Shown: in pieces, positions 42,712 to 51,316 of the stretch
Layout of the letters: every line of letters begins with the position of its first letter
How positions within the stretch are numbered: the first letter of the stretch is position 1
NCBI RefSeq assembly: GCF_026898155.1
Contig: NZ_CP114029.1
Coordinates: forward strand, 4,506,001-4,570,000
Direction of reading: 5' to 3'
DNA length: 64,000 bases
From: Jiella pelagia
GTDB lineage: Bacteria > Pseudomonadota > Alphaproteobacteria > Rhizobiales > Rhizobiaceae
Program-made: the position numbers and the translations under genes
Notes under the pieces: model-generated
The model's database searches: none
What the model saw: only the letters and a program-made list of their open reading frames with translations
What the model was told of the DNA's origin: nothing

Positions 42712-43530
42712 TCACTCGGAAGCTGCAAGATGTCCTGCCGTCCGGAACTCGGCGACGCGCATGCGTCGGGGACCGACCGGATCAGGCTCGCACGCCTCGG
42801 CCGATGCACAGACACGGTTTCGACCGCTCGTCTTGGCGCGGTAGAGTTGAATGTCGGCCTGTTTCAGGAGGGCTGCCAGGCTGGGCTGCGACGCCGTTTC
42901 CGCCACACCGATCGAGACGGTAATGCCGACCGGTCTGTCGGCGACGAGGCGCCCGCGTTCCTCCAGCGCCCTGCGGATGGCCTCGGCGATGGCCACGGCC
43001 TCCTCACGGCTGGCGAGGGGCAGAAACACGGCGAATTCCTCACCGCCAATCCGGCCGACAAGCCCATCGGCCGGCATGGTCTGGGACAGGACACCGCCGA
43101 TCAGCTTCAGCGCGTCGTCGCCGAGATCGTGGCCGTGGGTATCGTTGATCCGCTTGAAGTGGTCGGCGTCGACGAGCAGCAGAGCACCCCCGGCCCCGAA
43201 CGCCTGGCGTGTCGCCTCCATGAAATAGTTGCGCGCAAGAACGCCAGTGAGCGCGTCGAATTTCACGAAGTCTTCGATCTTGGTGACCGCATCCGTGATG
43301 ATCTTGAGGAACCTCAGCGCGACGATCGAGACGGGGAAAGCAATGACCAGCGGGAGGCCGATGGCCAGAAGCATCGCGAAGGCATGCGCCCGCTGCGGCA
43401 GGAAGGCCGTGGTGAAGTGGACGAACGTGGCCGTCGGCAACATTGCGACAAGACTGATAAGGGCAGCGTAGACGAGGACGTCTCTAAACGTTCTCAGTTT
43501 GAACATTGGGGGTGATGTCCTCATTTCCAT
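42712..43530 (-). CDS. Membrane-bound GGDEF diguanylate cyclase
   Basis: A 272-residue protein with two N-terminal transmembrane helices (residues ~17-37 and ~48-72) and a cytosolic GGDEF domain from about residue 90: DALTGVLARNYF, LLLVDADHFKRINDTHGHDLGDDAL, active-site GRIGGEEFAVFLP (GGEEF, catalytically competent) and the C-terminal LLKQADIQLYRAKTSGRNRV. It should make cyclic di-GMP from GTP. No RxxD inhibitory site is evident four to five residues before GGEEF. There is no sensory domain beyond the short membrane segment. A PilZ protein, a possible c-di-GMP receptor, is encoded 2.4 kb away. Confidence 0.93.
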   Translation of the reverse strand: MEMRTSPPMFKLRTFRDVLVYAALISLVAMLPTATFVHFTTAFLPQRAHAFAMLLAIGLPLVIAFPVSIVALRFLKIITDAVTKIEDFVKFDALTGVLARNYFMEATRQAFGAGGALLLVDADHFKRINDTHGHDLGDDALKLIGGVLSQTMPADGLVGRIGGEEFAVFLPLASREEAVAIAEAIRRALEERGRLVADRPVGITVSIGVAETASQPSLAALLKQADIQLYRAKTSGRNRVCASAEACEPDPVGPRRMRVAEFRTAGHLAASE

Positions 43531-43861
43531 GCCCGCGAGGCTATCGTTGCGCCATTAAGGATACGCCATTGCCCCCGTGACATTTGAAATGAATATCCGT
43601 GGGGCGGGCCGGGGTTCTCCGCGCCTGACGACGCCAAAACGAGACGCTTGGTTGTCCGTGCTCCGGAGTGCCGCAGCGCGATTGGCGGGGCCTTTCGAAT
43701 GAAGCATCCGACGGCCGGATTCGCCTGACACTCGAACTTGAGGATCTGCCCGCTGTCGTGCCGCCGGCATGAAGCGAGTCGCTCATCCGCCAGGATCGCG
43801 CGGCTTGCAATTCCTCGAGCCCTCGGCTAAGGCCTTGTCCGTAACGTACGGTACGGTACTG
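43531..43861. other. Intergenic region upstream of the TetR gene
   Basis: The 331 bases between divergent starts. A GTACGGTACGGTAC array at 43847-43860 adjoins the TetR start; nothing else is recognised. Confidence 0.45.
43847..43860 (+). promoter_or_regulatory. GTACGGTAC direct-repeat array, possible TetR operator
   Basis: Overlapping repeats of GTACGGTAC lie immediately before the TetR ATG at 43862. GTAC-rich arrays of this sort serve as autoregulatory operators for several TetR families. The element would block its own promoter if bound. Confidence 0.4.
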
Positions 43862-44575
43862 ATGGACCTGGCGACGACCATTTCTGACGGCGATAGCAAC
43901 GGACGGGACGTCGGCGACGACCCGACGCCGCGCCAGCAGGCCGTGCTCGACGCGGCGCTTTCCCTCATCGTCGATCCGAAAGCGGCATTGACGATGTCCA
44001 GCGTGGCGAGGGCTGCGTCCTGCTCGAAGGAATCCCTCTACAAGTGGTTCGGCGACCGGGACGGGCTTTTGACCGCGACGGTGAAGTGGCAGGCGGCCAA
44101 GGTGCGCGGCCGCCCCTTGAAGCGAGGCGAACTCGACCGCGAGAAACTCGCTGAAAGCCTGGAGCGCTTTGCCTCCGACTGGCTGACGGTCCTCTCAGGC
44201 GAGACCTCCGTCGCCCTCAATCGCCTGGCCATCGGCGAAGCGGCCGGCGGGGGAGGGCGCAGCCTCGGGCGGATCGTGCTGCAGAACGGCCCGGTCGCCA
44301 TGGGCCGGCGACTGACGCCGCTGCTGGAACTTGGTCGCGAGGCAGGTCTTCTCGCCTTCGATGACGCCGGGGAGGCATTTCGCGACTTCTTCGGTCTGGT
44401 CGTGCGCGACGTGCAGATCCGACTGCTGCTCGGCGATCGCCATGTCGCCATGTCACCATCCGACCTTCGCGGCGGCGCCATCCGCGCCACGCGGCATTTT
44501 CTGGCCCTCTATGGGCCCGATCAGCGGCCCGATGGGCCAATATCCGAAAACCCGACAAACACAGGGAAGGAATGA
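43862..44575 (+). CDS. TetR/AcrR family transcriptional regulator
   Basis: A 237-residue regulator from the ATG at 43862; an in-frame ATG at 43769 would translate through the operator-like repeats and is less likely. The helix-turn-helix is PRQQAVLDAALSLIVDPKAALTMSSVARAASCSKESLYKWFGDRDGLL, with YKWFGDRDGLL the recognition-helix end of this subgroup. The stop overlaps an ATG just upstream of ilvC (ATGA), so the regulator and ilvC are co-transcribed. The same TetR-ilvC pairing recurs in Rhizobiales, suggesting control linked to branched-chain amino acid synthesis. Confidence 0.9.
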   Translation: MDLATTISDGDSNGRDVGDDPTPRQQAVLDAALSLIVDPKAALTMSSVARAASCSKESLYKWFGDRDGLLTATVKWQAAKVRGRPLKRGELDREKLAESLERFASDWLTVLSGETSVALNRLAIGEAAGGGGRSLGRIVLQNGPVAMGRRLTPLLELGREAGLLAFDDAGEAFRDFFGLVVRDVQIRLLLGDRHVAMSPSDLRGGAIRATRHFLALYGPDQRPDGPISENPTNTGKE

Positions 44576-44577
44576 CC

Positions 44578-45598
44578 ATGCGCGTTTATTACGACCGCGA
44601 CGCCGATCTCAATCTCATCAAGGGCAAGAAGGTCGCCGTCATCGGCTACGGCTCGCAGGGCCGCGCCCACGCGCTGAACCTGAAGGATAGCGGCGTGCCG
44701 GAGATCGCCATCGCCCTTCGCGCCGGCTCGCCGACCGCCAAGAAGGCCGAGGCCGACGGCTTCAAGGTGATGACCGTGACTGAGGCCGCCGGCTGGGCGG
44801 ACCTGATGATGATGGCCGCCCCCGACGAGACTCCAGGCCGACATCTACAAGAACGAGATTGCACCGAGCATCAAGGACGGGGCGGCGATCGCGTTTGCCC
44901 ATGGCCTCAACGTCCATTTCGGCCTGATCGAGCCGAAGTCCACCGTCGACGTCCTGATGGTCGCGCCGAAGGGCCCGGGCCACACGGTGCGTTCGGAATA
45001 TCAGCGCGGCGGCGGCGTTCCCTGCCTCGTCGCCGTCCACCAGGACGCTTCGGGCAACGCTCTCGATCTCGGCCTGTCCTACGCGTCGGGCGTCGGCGGC
45101 GGCCGTTCGGGCATCATCGAGACGACGTTCCAGGAAGAGTGCGAGACCGATCTCTTCGGCGAGCAGGTGGTGCTGTGCGGCGGTCTGGTCGAACTGATCC
45201 GGGCCGGCTTCGAGACGCTGGTGGAAGCCGGCTACGCGCCGGAAATGTCCTATTTCGAGTGCCTCCACGAGGTCAAGCTGATCGTCGACCTCATCTATGA
45301 GGGCGGCATCGCCAACATGAACTACTCGATCTCCAACACCGCCGAATGGGGTGAATACGTCTCCGGCCCGCGCATCATCACCGCCGAGACCAAGGCCGAG
45401 ATGAAGCGTGTGCTTACCGACATCCAGACCGGCAAGTTCACCTCGGAATGGATGCAGGAATACCGTTCCGGCGCCGCCCGCTTCAAGGGCATCCGCCGCA
45501 ACAACGACAAGCACCAGATCGAGGAAGTCGGCGAGAAGCTGCGCGGCATGATGCCGTGGATCAAGTCCAACGCGCTGGTCGACAAGGAGCGCAACTAA
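44578..45598 (+). CDS. ilvC: Ketol-acid reductoisomerase (class I), frame broken at GAGNCTC
   Basis: Exactly 339 residues, the standard class I length, after removing one base from GAGACTC at 44827-44833. The NADPH motif is VAVIGYGSQGRAHALNLKDSG. The C-terminal domain keeps the metal-binding EECETDLFGEQVVLCGG and the SNTAEWGEY motif. The enzyme converts acetolactate to 2,3-dihydroxyisovalerate in valine/isoleucine synthesis. The frame is lost at E84; repaired, APDELQADIYKNEIAPSI is the conserved family sequence. Here the inserted base is A, not G/C as at the other coding sites. A free-living bacterium would need this gene intact, so the lesion is suspect. The start at 44578 is preferred to ATG 44572. 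Confidence 0.94.
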
Positions 45599-45603
45599 GC
45601 TCC

Positions 45604-45637
45604 TGAGGCCGCAGTTCGCCAAAGAATCGCGGCCTCA
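45604..45637 (+). terminator. Hairpin directly after ilvC
   Basis: Arms TGAGGCCGC (45604-45612) and GCGGCCTCA (45629-45637) are exact complements around a 16-base loop that starts just past the ilvC stop. There is no long U-tract. Confidence 0.5.
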
Positions 45638-45732
45638 GAGCCTTGCCCGTCCTGACACCTCCGGCGTTGCAGACGGGCAGGAGATCAGAGCCAATGCCCT
45701 CGGTCGACAGAGGGTGGAATTCATCGCCAAAG

Positions 45733-45758
45733 GCCGCGGTTCGCCACCGAACCGCGGC
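45733..45758 (+). terminator. Strong intrinsic terminator-like hairpin
   Basis: Perfect 11-bp arms GCCGCGGTTCG and CGAACCGCGGC around a CCAC loop, flanked by AAAG before and TTTCCT after. This is the best terminator candidate for the TetR-ilvC transcript. Confidence 0.7.
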
Positions 45759-45964
45759 TTTCCTCGTCTCGGCCGTCCTCGCGCCTGATGAGCCGAGCTG
45801 AAGCTCTCGGCAGGCAGGAGCAGGCGATGAACTCTCCCGATGGGCCGGCATCTCGCCCATGATCAGAACTTTGCGGCCGTTCGTGAAACTTGCCTTTCGG
45901 AACTTCACGGAATGGAAACCGTGCTGCGACAATATGCTCGGCATCAAGTTTCTGGAGGCCCGGC

Positions 45965-46414
45965 ATGACCGCGACATCGCCTGATTTCGAAGGGGCAGAG
46001 CGCCGCGAGGCGCCGCGCATGCGTGTCCTGAAGCGGGCGAAGCTGATCTTCAACGGCGGCTTTTCCACGTTCGACTGCATCGTCCGCAACATTTCGGCGA
46101 CGGGGGCACTGCTCACCATCGACGACAGTGTGCAGCTGCCGAAGGAGTTCCGCATCCGCATCGGCGAGGACCAGGCGATCCGCCCGGCCGAGTTGATCTA
46201 TCGACGGTCGATGTTCGCCGGCATCCGCTTCCTCGATTTGGGTGAACGCGGAGCGGGCGGCCCTGCGCTGCCGCGAGGCCCTGCCCGCCCTGAGGGTGGC
46301 ACCGACCCCGCTGGCGCCGAGCCACATGGGATCCGCCGGATTGTCCCGGAGGTTCTTCCGACGGCAGTGACCAGCCGATTCGCCTGGCACCGGGGTGGAT
46401 TGGGCGAAGGATGA
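45965..46414 (+). CDS. PilZ domain protein
   Basis: A 149-residue protein whose first ~95 residues are a PilZ domain: RREAPRMRVLKRAKLIFNGG contains the RxxxR-type c-di-GMP motif (R-x3-R in ERREAPRMRV), and NISATGALL matches the (D/N)xSxxG motif. It probably acts as a cyclic di-GMP receptor. The ~50-residue tail (Pro/Gly/Arg-rich) is unlike the family, so either it is disordered or the true end of the gene differs. The ATG at 45965 is chosen because the PilZ domain follows; the longer start at 45890 adds nothing recognisable. Confidence 0.8.
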   Translation: MTATSPDFEGAERREAPRMRVLKRAKLIFNGGFSTFDCIVRNISATGALLTIDDSVQLPKEFRIRIGEDQAIRPAELIYRRSMFAGIRFLDLGERGAGGPALPRGPARPEGGTDPAGAEPHGIRRIVPEVLPTAVTSRFAWHRGGLGEG

Positions 46415-46642
46415 CGGGCGGGGATGATTCGAGCAATCGCCCCTCAGACATCGCCGCGGCAGGCTGAACTAGCCGGGATGGCAGATGCCGGCACCCAAAA
46501 TGGCCCGCTTTGCCTGTCAGCAGCCGGTCTTTCGGCCGCATCTGACGACGCCTGGAACATTCGATCGTAAAAGGATGAAAACGAGGGTGGACAGCCCGGA
46601 AATCGGCCTTTATACACCCGCCATCCGCTCAGGCGGCCCGGC

Positions 46643-46718
<76 letters not shown>

Positions 46719-46887
46719 TTTAACTCCCTGAAAAATGAATGCTGGATTGGTTTCAGGGAGCAGTCCCTGATTTCCCATTCTGGCGTTTTGGTCTACGCAC
46801 AGCAGCGTGTCGTTGCTGACTGGCATCATCAAACGCTTGGCGAAGCTGGCGGCCGGGCGGCCGCCGAGGCTGTTCGACCCCTTCCGA

Positions 46888-47764
46888 TCAATCCTGATTG
46901 GGCGGAATTTGCTGTTGTGCGCTCCAGCCCGCATCGTTGGCACGCAGATGAGCGTTTTCCGGGCTCATGTAATGACGCGCGAGCCATCGGCTGAGTCCGT
47001 CGAGGCCGGGAAACAGGACGCGCTCGGTGACGTTTGCCTGATCCAGCTTGTCGCGGATCTCCCATTTCAGCTGATGGTCGATGATCAGCTTGCGGGCAAG
47101 TTGCGGCCGATCGGCGAGCCAGGCAGCCAAGTCCAGCGTAGCCGTTGAGGTCATCGAAAACACAGCAAACTGGTTGGTGATCCGGTCGTCGAGCGACGGC
47201 GGCTCAAAGAAGCAGACCCACTCTTCGCTGTGTTGTTCCGACTTTTGATCGAGCTCTTGCAAGGAGCCGCTATACTCCCGCAAGAGCTCGGCGGTGAGGA
47301 CGTGCGAGCCGTCCCGCGTCAGGAGCTTTCGCAGCCCCTCGGGCAGCGACTGGGCGATGCGTCGGTAGTTTGCCATGATGATCGCCCCGTCTCGATCATA
47401 GAGCGAGACCTCCGCCGTCGCAAAATGCAACGCGACGTAAGGCGAATAGGTCCAGTCGAGGAGGCGGGTCGGCAAGCCGTGATGCTGGCCGAGTGCCAGC
47501 CAGTTCCAGTCGTCGTCGTGGGGCACCATGCTGCGGTGGGCATATTTCCGAAAATTTCTCAGGACGTGCCGCTCGAGTTCCCAATAGCGCCCGCCCAGGC
47601 GCTTCAGGGAAGGGATGAGATCGAATTCTCCTTGGCCGACACCCCGAAAGAGGAAGGGGGAGCGGAAGCGACCGAGTTCGCCGTCCCACATGTCGCCGAA
47701 CAGATGCTCCTGGAGCCTCCGCCCAGGTGCTGATGAAGACGGTCTGCATCGCGGTCCTTTCCAT
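46888..47764 (-). CDS. FRG-domain protein, frame broken at GAGNCTC
   Basis: About 291 residues after removing one base from GAGCCTC at 47713-47719. The FRG core (Pfam PF08867) is visible: FLFRGVGQGEFDLIPSLKR, ALGQHHGLPTRLLDWTYSPYVALHFAT and VYSGSLQELDQ-type sequence. FRG domains occur in bacterial and phage proteins often encoded next to mobile or defence genes, with a suspected role as an effector or toxin; no activity is proven here. The lesion is at E16: repaired, it reads STWAELQEHLFGDMWDG. A second Met (MQTVFISTWAE, 47749) is an alternative start. It is convergent with, and 169 bases from, tRNA-Lys. Confidence 0.82.
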
Positions 47765-48121
47765 CTAATCCGGGCCCGTAGCGGCGACGAGCAGGTGATG
47801 GGACGGTTAAGGCGTTCTCCGATGGATTCCAACCGTTGCCGCGCGCATGGCTCGATCGTTGCCCAGGCGGCCTGCATCCCCCTGCATGCGTGGCTGGAAA
47901 AATCACGGCCCGATGACGCCCCTCTCCGGCGAAAAAGACGGCTCGGAAGCCTCCAGAAAAAGCGTGTACGCTCGGAAGTTTGCGCTCGTTTGCACATCTT
48001 TAAGAGGTAGCCAACTGAGGGGCGCGCTGAAAGATCGATTTATACGCACGTAAGACGAAAAATTGGTCATGATGCGGACTTGTCGTTTCTGCATGACTGT
48101 GAATTAATAGCGTAGTCGCTT

Positions 48122-48152
48122 TAGTTCGCTGCGCCCTTGTAGTTCGCTGCGC
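48122..48152 (+). repeat. Tandem direct repeat of TAGTTCGCTGCGC
   Basis: Two copies 18 bases apart (about two helical turns), with a weaker CGTAGTCGCT just before the first. The spacing could position regulator dimers on one DNA face ahead of the nadC-like operon. Confidence 0.55.
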
Positions 48153-48162
48153 TGAACCTGAG

Positions 48163-48179
48163 ATTGCCCGTCGGGCAAT
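48163..48179. promoter_or_regulatory. Palindromic operator candidate ATTGCCCG-T-CGGGCAAT
   Basis: A perfect 17-base palindrome with a single central base, 82 bases before the nadC-like ATG. MarR-type dimers bind sites of this size, and the operon ends with a MarR gene. Confidence 0.5.
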
Positions 48180-48260
48180 GTCTTCGTCGCTCCGGTTCGA
48201 CTGAACCTGGCGCTGCGTAAAACTTTGTCTCATCGAAAGAATGTCTCGGAGACTCCCTGC

Positions 48261-49097
48261 ATGTATGATCATTTTGTCGTGCGAAAGCTGATCGATCAGT
48301 GGCTCCTTGAGGACATCGGCTGCTTCGACCTGACCGCTCAGCTGATGGTCGATCCGACCTCCCGTGCGACCTTCTATATGAACGCGCGCGAACCGATGAC
48401 CTTGGCCGGCGTCGAGGTCGCGGCAGAGGTCTTCCGGCATTACGACTCCCGATGCCAGGTGGAGATGCGCACACGAGACGGCGACCGGGTGGAGAGGGGG
48501 GCGGTGCTGCTCGTCGTGTCGGGTCCCGGCCAGGCGCTGCTGACTGCTGAACGCACTGCACTCAACATCGTCCAGCGGCTTTCCGGAATTGCGACGGAGA
48601 CCGCCAAATACGTCGACGCCATCTCCCACACCAAGGCTCGACTGCTCGATACGCGCAAGACCACGCCCGGCCTGCGCATGCTGGAAAAGCATGCCGCCGT
48701 CTGCGGCGGGGCGTTGAACCACCGCCTTGGCCTCGATAGCGGCGTGATGCTCAAGGACAATCACATCTCAGTCTGCGGCAGCATTGCGAAGGCGGTCGAA
48801 ATGGCGCGCAAGCACGTCCCGGCGCTGACCAAGATCGAGGTCGAATGTGACCGGATCGAGCAGGTTCGCGAGGCGCTCGCCGCCGGCTCCGACGTCATCA
48901 TGCTGGACAACATGGAAAACGCCGCGATGGCCGAAGCCGTCGAGTTCGTCGCGGGTAGAGCGCTGCTTGAGGCATCTGGCGGCATCCGCCTCGACACGAT
49001 CGCCGGCAAGGCCGAAACCGGAGTGGACTTCGTATCCACCAGTCGGCCTTTCCAATCGGCGCCGGCCGTCGACATCGGGCTCGATGACGCGGCCTGA
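48261..49097 (+). CDS. NadC/ModD-like phosphoribosyltransferase (quinolinate PRTase family)
   Basis: A 278-residue type-II phosphoribosyltransferase. The core DTRKTTPGLRMLEKHAAVCGGALNHRLGLDSGVMLKDNHI holds the PRPP/quinolinate-binding Arg, Lys and His residues of NadC. However, the N-terminal EDIGxGDLT motif reads EDIGCFDLTAQL, and the C-terminal SxGALTHS motif reads VSTSRPFQSAP. The latter recalls ModD, a NadC paralogue, so the substrate may not be quinolinate. NadC converts quinolinate plus PRPP to nicotinate mononucleotide, PPi and CO2. It is the first gene of an operon whose second gene can generate PRPP, and neither nadA nor nadB is nearby. The start is the second in-frame ATG; the first at 48225 lacks an RBS. 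Confidence 0.86.
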   Translation: MYDHFVVRKLIDQWLLEDIGCFDLTAQLMVDPTSRATFYMNAREPMTLAGVEVAAEVFRHYDSRCQVEMRTRDGDRVERGAVLLVVSGPGQALLTAERTALNIVQRLSGIATETAKYVDAISHTKARLLDTRKTTPGLRMLEKHAAVCGGALNHRLGLDSGVMLKDNHISVCGSIAKAVEMARKHVPALTKIEVECDRIEQVREALAAGSDVIMLDNMENAAMAEAVEFVAGRALLEASGGIRLDTIAGKAETGVDFVSTSRPFQSAPAVDIGLDDAA

Positions 49098-49122
49098 GCA
49101 CCAGCAAGGCGGGGGTCGAGCG

Positions 49123-51228
49123 ATGCAAACCGGAACCCTCTTCTACGTCGTCGGGCCGAGCGGTGTCGGCAAGGACACCCTGATGTCAGAGGGGATGAAG
49201 GCGCTTGGCCCTTCTGGACGATACGTCCAGGCTCGCCGGGTGATCACCCGGCCCGCCGGGATCGGCGAGGATCATCAGCCAGTCGATCCCGAGACCTTTG
49301 CCGGCATGGTGCGCGACGGCCGGTTCCTGCATCACTGGCAGGCTCACGGGCTCAGCTACGGGCTGCCGATCAGCATTCTTGACGATCTCAAGGCCGGGCG
49401 GAACGTCATCGCCAACGGATCGCGCGGGGCCATTCCGGACCTTGCGGGCGTCGTCGACCGGTTTGTCATCGTCGAGATCACAGCACCTCCTGGCGTTGTA
49501 CGCGAGCGGCTCATTGCGCGCGGCCGCGAGAGCGCCGATGAGATCGAACGGCGGCTTGCCCGCGCCGTCGAGCCGCTGCCGTCGAGCCAGGACGTTGTCA
49601 CGGTCATCAACGATACCAGCCTCGATGAGGCGGTCTCCCTCCTCGTCGCGACGCTTGATCATCACGCCTCGCGGCTTTGCCTCAGGCGTCTTCCGATCGC
49701 CTCCGGTCAGCGACGGATGGCTTATCTTCGCGAGGACAATCCGTTGGTCGATGCGGCAGCGCTTGCCGGTGCCGGACGGATCGAGATCACCCATGCCGAC
49801 GCTGGCGCGGTACGGGCCGAGCTCGCTCTCGTCGAGCCCTGTGACATGCTGCGCGCTGATGAGATCGGCCTGTCGCGCGAGGCTTTCGACGCTTTGAGTG
49901 TCGACAACGGTTCGCTCGTATCGATTGCCCGCACACCTTCTCCGAACAGCCGGATGATCCTGCGGCGCAAGATTGCCGGCGAACGACTGCGCGCCGAAGA
50001 TTATGAGACGCTGTTCGGCGATATCGTCGACGGCCGATATCCGGATGGCGAGACGGCAGCATTTCTTCTCAAGGCGATCCAATCTCTCGACTGCGAGGAG
50101 GCGATCGCCGTCGCCAGGGCCCGGTGCCGCTTCGGTCCGCGCATCGACTGGGGCTCGCCCATCGTCGTCGACAAGCATTCGCTCGGCGGCATCCCGGGAA
50201 GCCGCATCACCCTGATCGTCGTACCGATCGTTGCGGCGGCAGGGCTTTTGATGCCGAAGACCTCATCGCGTGCCATCACATCGGCTTCCGGCACGGCCGA
50301 CGTGATGGAGGCGCTGTGTAGGATCGACCTGTCTTTTGCAGATGTCGATCGGGTTGTGCGCCAGGCCGGCGGTTGCATCGCCTGGAACGGGCGGCTCAAC
50401 CACTCGGTGCTCGACGACGTGGTCAACGCCATCACACGACCGCTGGCCCTCGACAGCAACACCTGGTCGGTCGCCTCCATCCTGTCGAAGAAGTGGACCG
50501 CCGGCTCCACGCATGTCGTCATCGACATGCCTTACGGACCGAACGCCAAGCTGAAGACGAGGGCCGAGGCTGACGAACTCGGTCGGATCTTCGAGCGAGT
50601 GGGCGCCGGCCTCGGCATGACCGTCCGGGCGTTCGCCACCGATGGCGGCAATGCGATCGGCAACGGCATCGGGCCAGCTCTGGAATTGCGCGACGTGATG
50701 AAGGTGCTCGAAAACGCTCCGGACGCTCCCGCCGATCTCAGGATGAAGGCGCTGTTCTTCGCCAGCGAGATCCTCAGCTTTTCTCCCCAGCACGGCAGCC
50801 TTGCAGAAGCGCGCATGACGGCGGAGGAGATCCTCGCTTCGGGCCGGGCCAGAGAAAAGCTCGACGAGATCGCCGCCGCGCAAGGTGCTCACCGCCCGAT
50901 CATGCCGGGCACGTTCACCAAAACCATCAGGGCGGGACGCGATGGGATCGTTGCCAGCGTCGATGGTTGGCACATCGCGGGCATCGCACGGCGCGCCGGG
51001 GCGCCCCATGACAAGTCGGCTGGCGTCGATCTGAAGGTCGGGCCGGGCCGCAAAGTTCTCGATGGCGATCCGCTCTTCACGGTTCACTCCGGCAGCGTCG
51101 CCAGTCTCGAGCGGGCCGTTGCCGCGGCGACGCCTGACACCGGCATCACCCTTTCTTCGGACGGCATCAGTCCGCCGCACATCCGCGTCCACCCACGGGA
51201 GGTACCGCCAGCCCCGACCGTGACATGA
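49123..51228 (+). CDS. Fusion: PhnN-like ribose 1,5-bisphosphokinase + NMP/thymidine phosphorylase family
   Basis: A 701-residue two-domain enzyme. Residues ~1-185 are PhnN-like: Walker A VVGPSGVGKDTL, QARRVITRPAGIGEDHQPVDPETF and SYGLPISILDDLKAGRNVIANGSRGAIP. PhnN makes PRPP from ribose 1,5-bisphosphate and ATP. Residues ~190-701 match the long AMP-phosphorylase/putative thymidine phosphorylase family: VDKHSLGGIPGSRITLIVVPIVAAAG, LMPKTSSRAITSASGTADVMEAL and the C-terminal MGTFTKTIRAGRDGIV-like segment. AMP phosphorylases split NMP with phosphate into base and ribose 1,5-bisphosphate. So both halves share the same intermediate and the fusion could channel NMP to PRPP. I infer this; it is not shown. 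No thymidine activity should be assumed. Confidence 0.9.
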   Translation: MQTGTLFYVVGPSGVGKDTLMSEGMKALGPSGRYVQARRVITRPAGIGEDHQPVDPETFAGMVRDGRFLHHWQAHGLSYGLPISILDDLKAGRNVIANGSRGAIPDLAGVVDRFVIVEITAPPGVVRERLIARGRESADEIERRLARAVEPLPSSQDVVTVINDTSLDEAVSLLVATLDHHASRLCLRRLPIASGQRRMAYLREDNPLVDAAALAGAGRIEITHADAGAVRAELALVEPCDMLRADEIGLSREAFDALSVDNGSLVSIARTPSPNSRMILRRKIAGERLRAEDYETLFGDIVDGRYPDGETAAFLLKAIQSLDCEEAIAVARARCRFGPRIDWGSPIVVDKHSLGGIPGSRITLIVVPIVAAAGLLMPKTSSRAITSASGTADVMEALCRIDLSFADVDRVVRQAGGCIAWNGRLNHSVLDDVVNAITRPLALDSNTWSVASILSKKWTAGSTHVVIDMPYGPNAKLKTRAEADELGRIFERVGAGLGMTVRAFATDGGNAIGNGIGPALELRDVMKVLENAPDAPADLRMKALFFASEILSFSPQHGSLAEARMTAEEILASGRAREKLDEIAAAQGAHRPIMPGTFTKTIRAGRDGIVASVDGWHIAGIARRAGAPHDKSAGVDLKVGPGRKVLDGDPLFTVHSGSVASLERAVAAATPDTGITLSSDGISPPHIRVHPREVPPAPTVT

Positions 51229-51316
51229 CGAGAATCTGCGGCATCGACCCGCCGCAGGGGCCTCCCTCGCAATGCCTCGTCTGCCGTCACTCCACCAACA
51301 GGAAGAGTTCATCGAC

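Larger units (their letters stand above)
45599..45964. other. Intergenic region with two terminator-like hairpins
   Basis: The 366 bases between ilvC and the PilZ gene hold two hairpins (45604-45637 and 45733-45758). The latter part should contain the PilZ promoter. No convincing gene is seen. Confidence 0.6.
47765..48260. other. Divergent intergenic region with direct repeats and a palindrome
   Basis: The 496 bases between the FRG gene and the nadC-like gene hold no convincing gene. It includes a 13-base direct repeat (48122-48134 and 48140-48152) and a 17-base palindrome (48163-48179), described separately, plus a GAGACTC heptamer at 48249-48255 close to the nadC-like start. Confidence 0.6.

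Noticed and set aside
42683..42722. Repeated TCACTCGGAA between the DnaB-like and GGDEF genes as a mobile element or att site
   Set aside because: Ten bases only, with no flanking structure; chance is sufficient.
49123..51228. Calling the fusion's second half a thymidine phosphorylase (deoA)
   Set aside because: It belongs to the long AMP-phosphorylase-like branch, and its fusion to PhnN suggests NMPs rather than thymidine.
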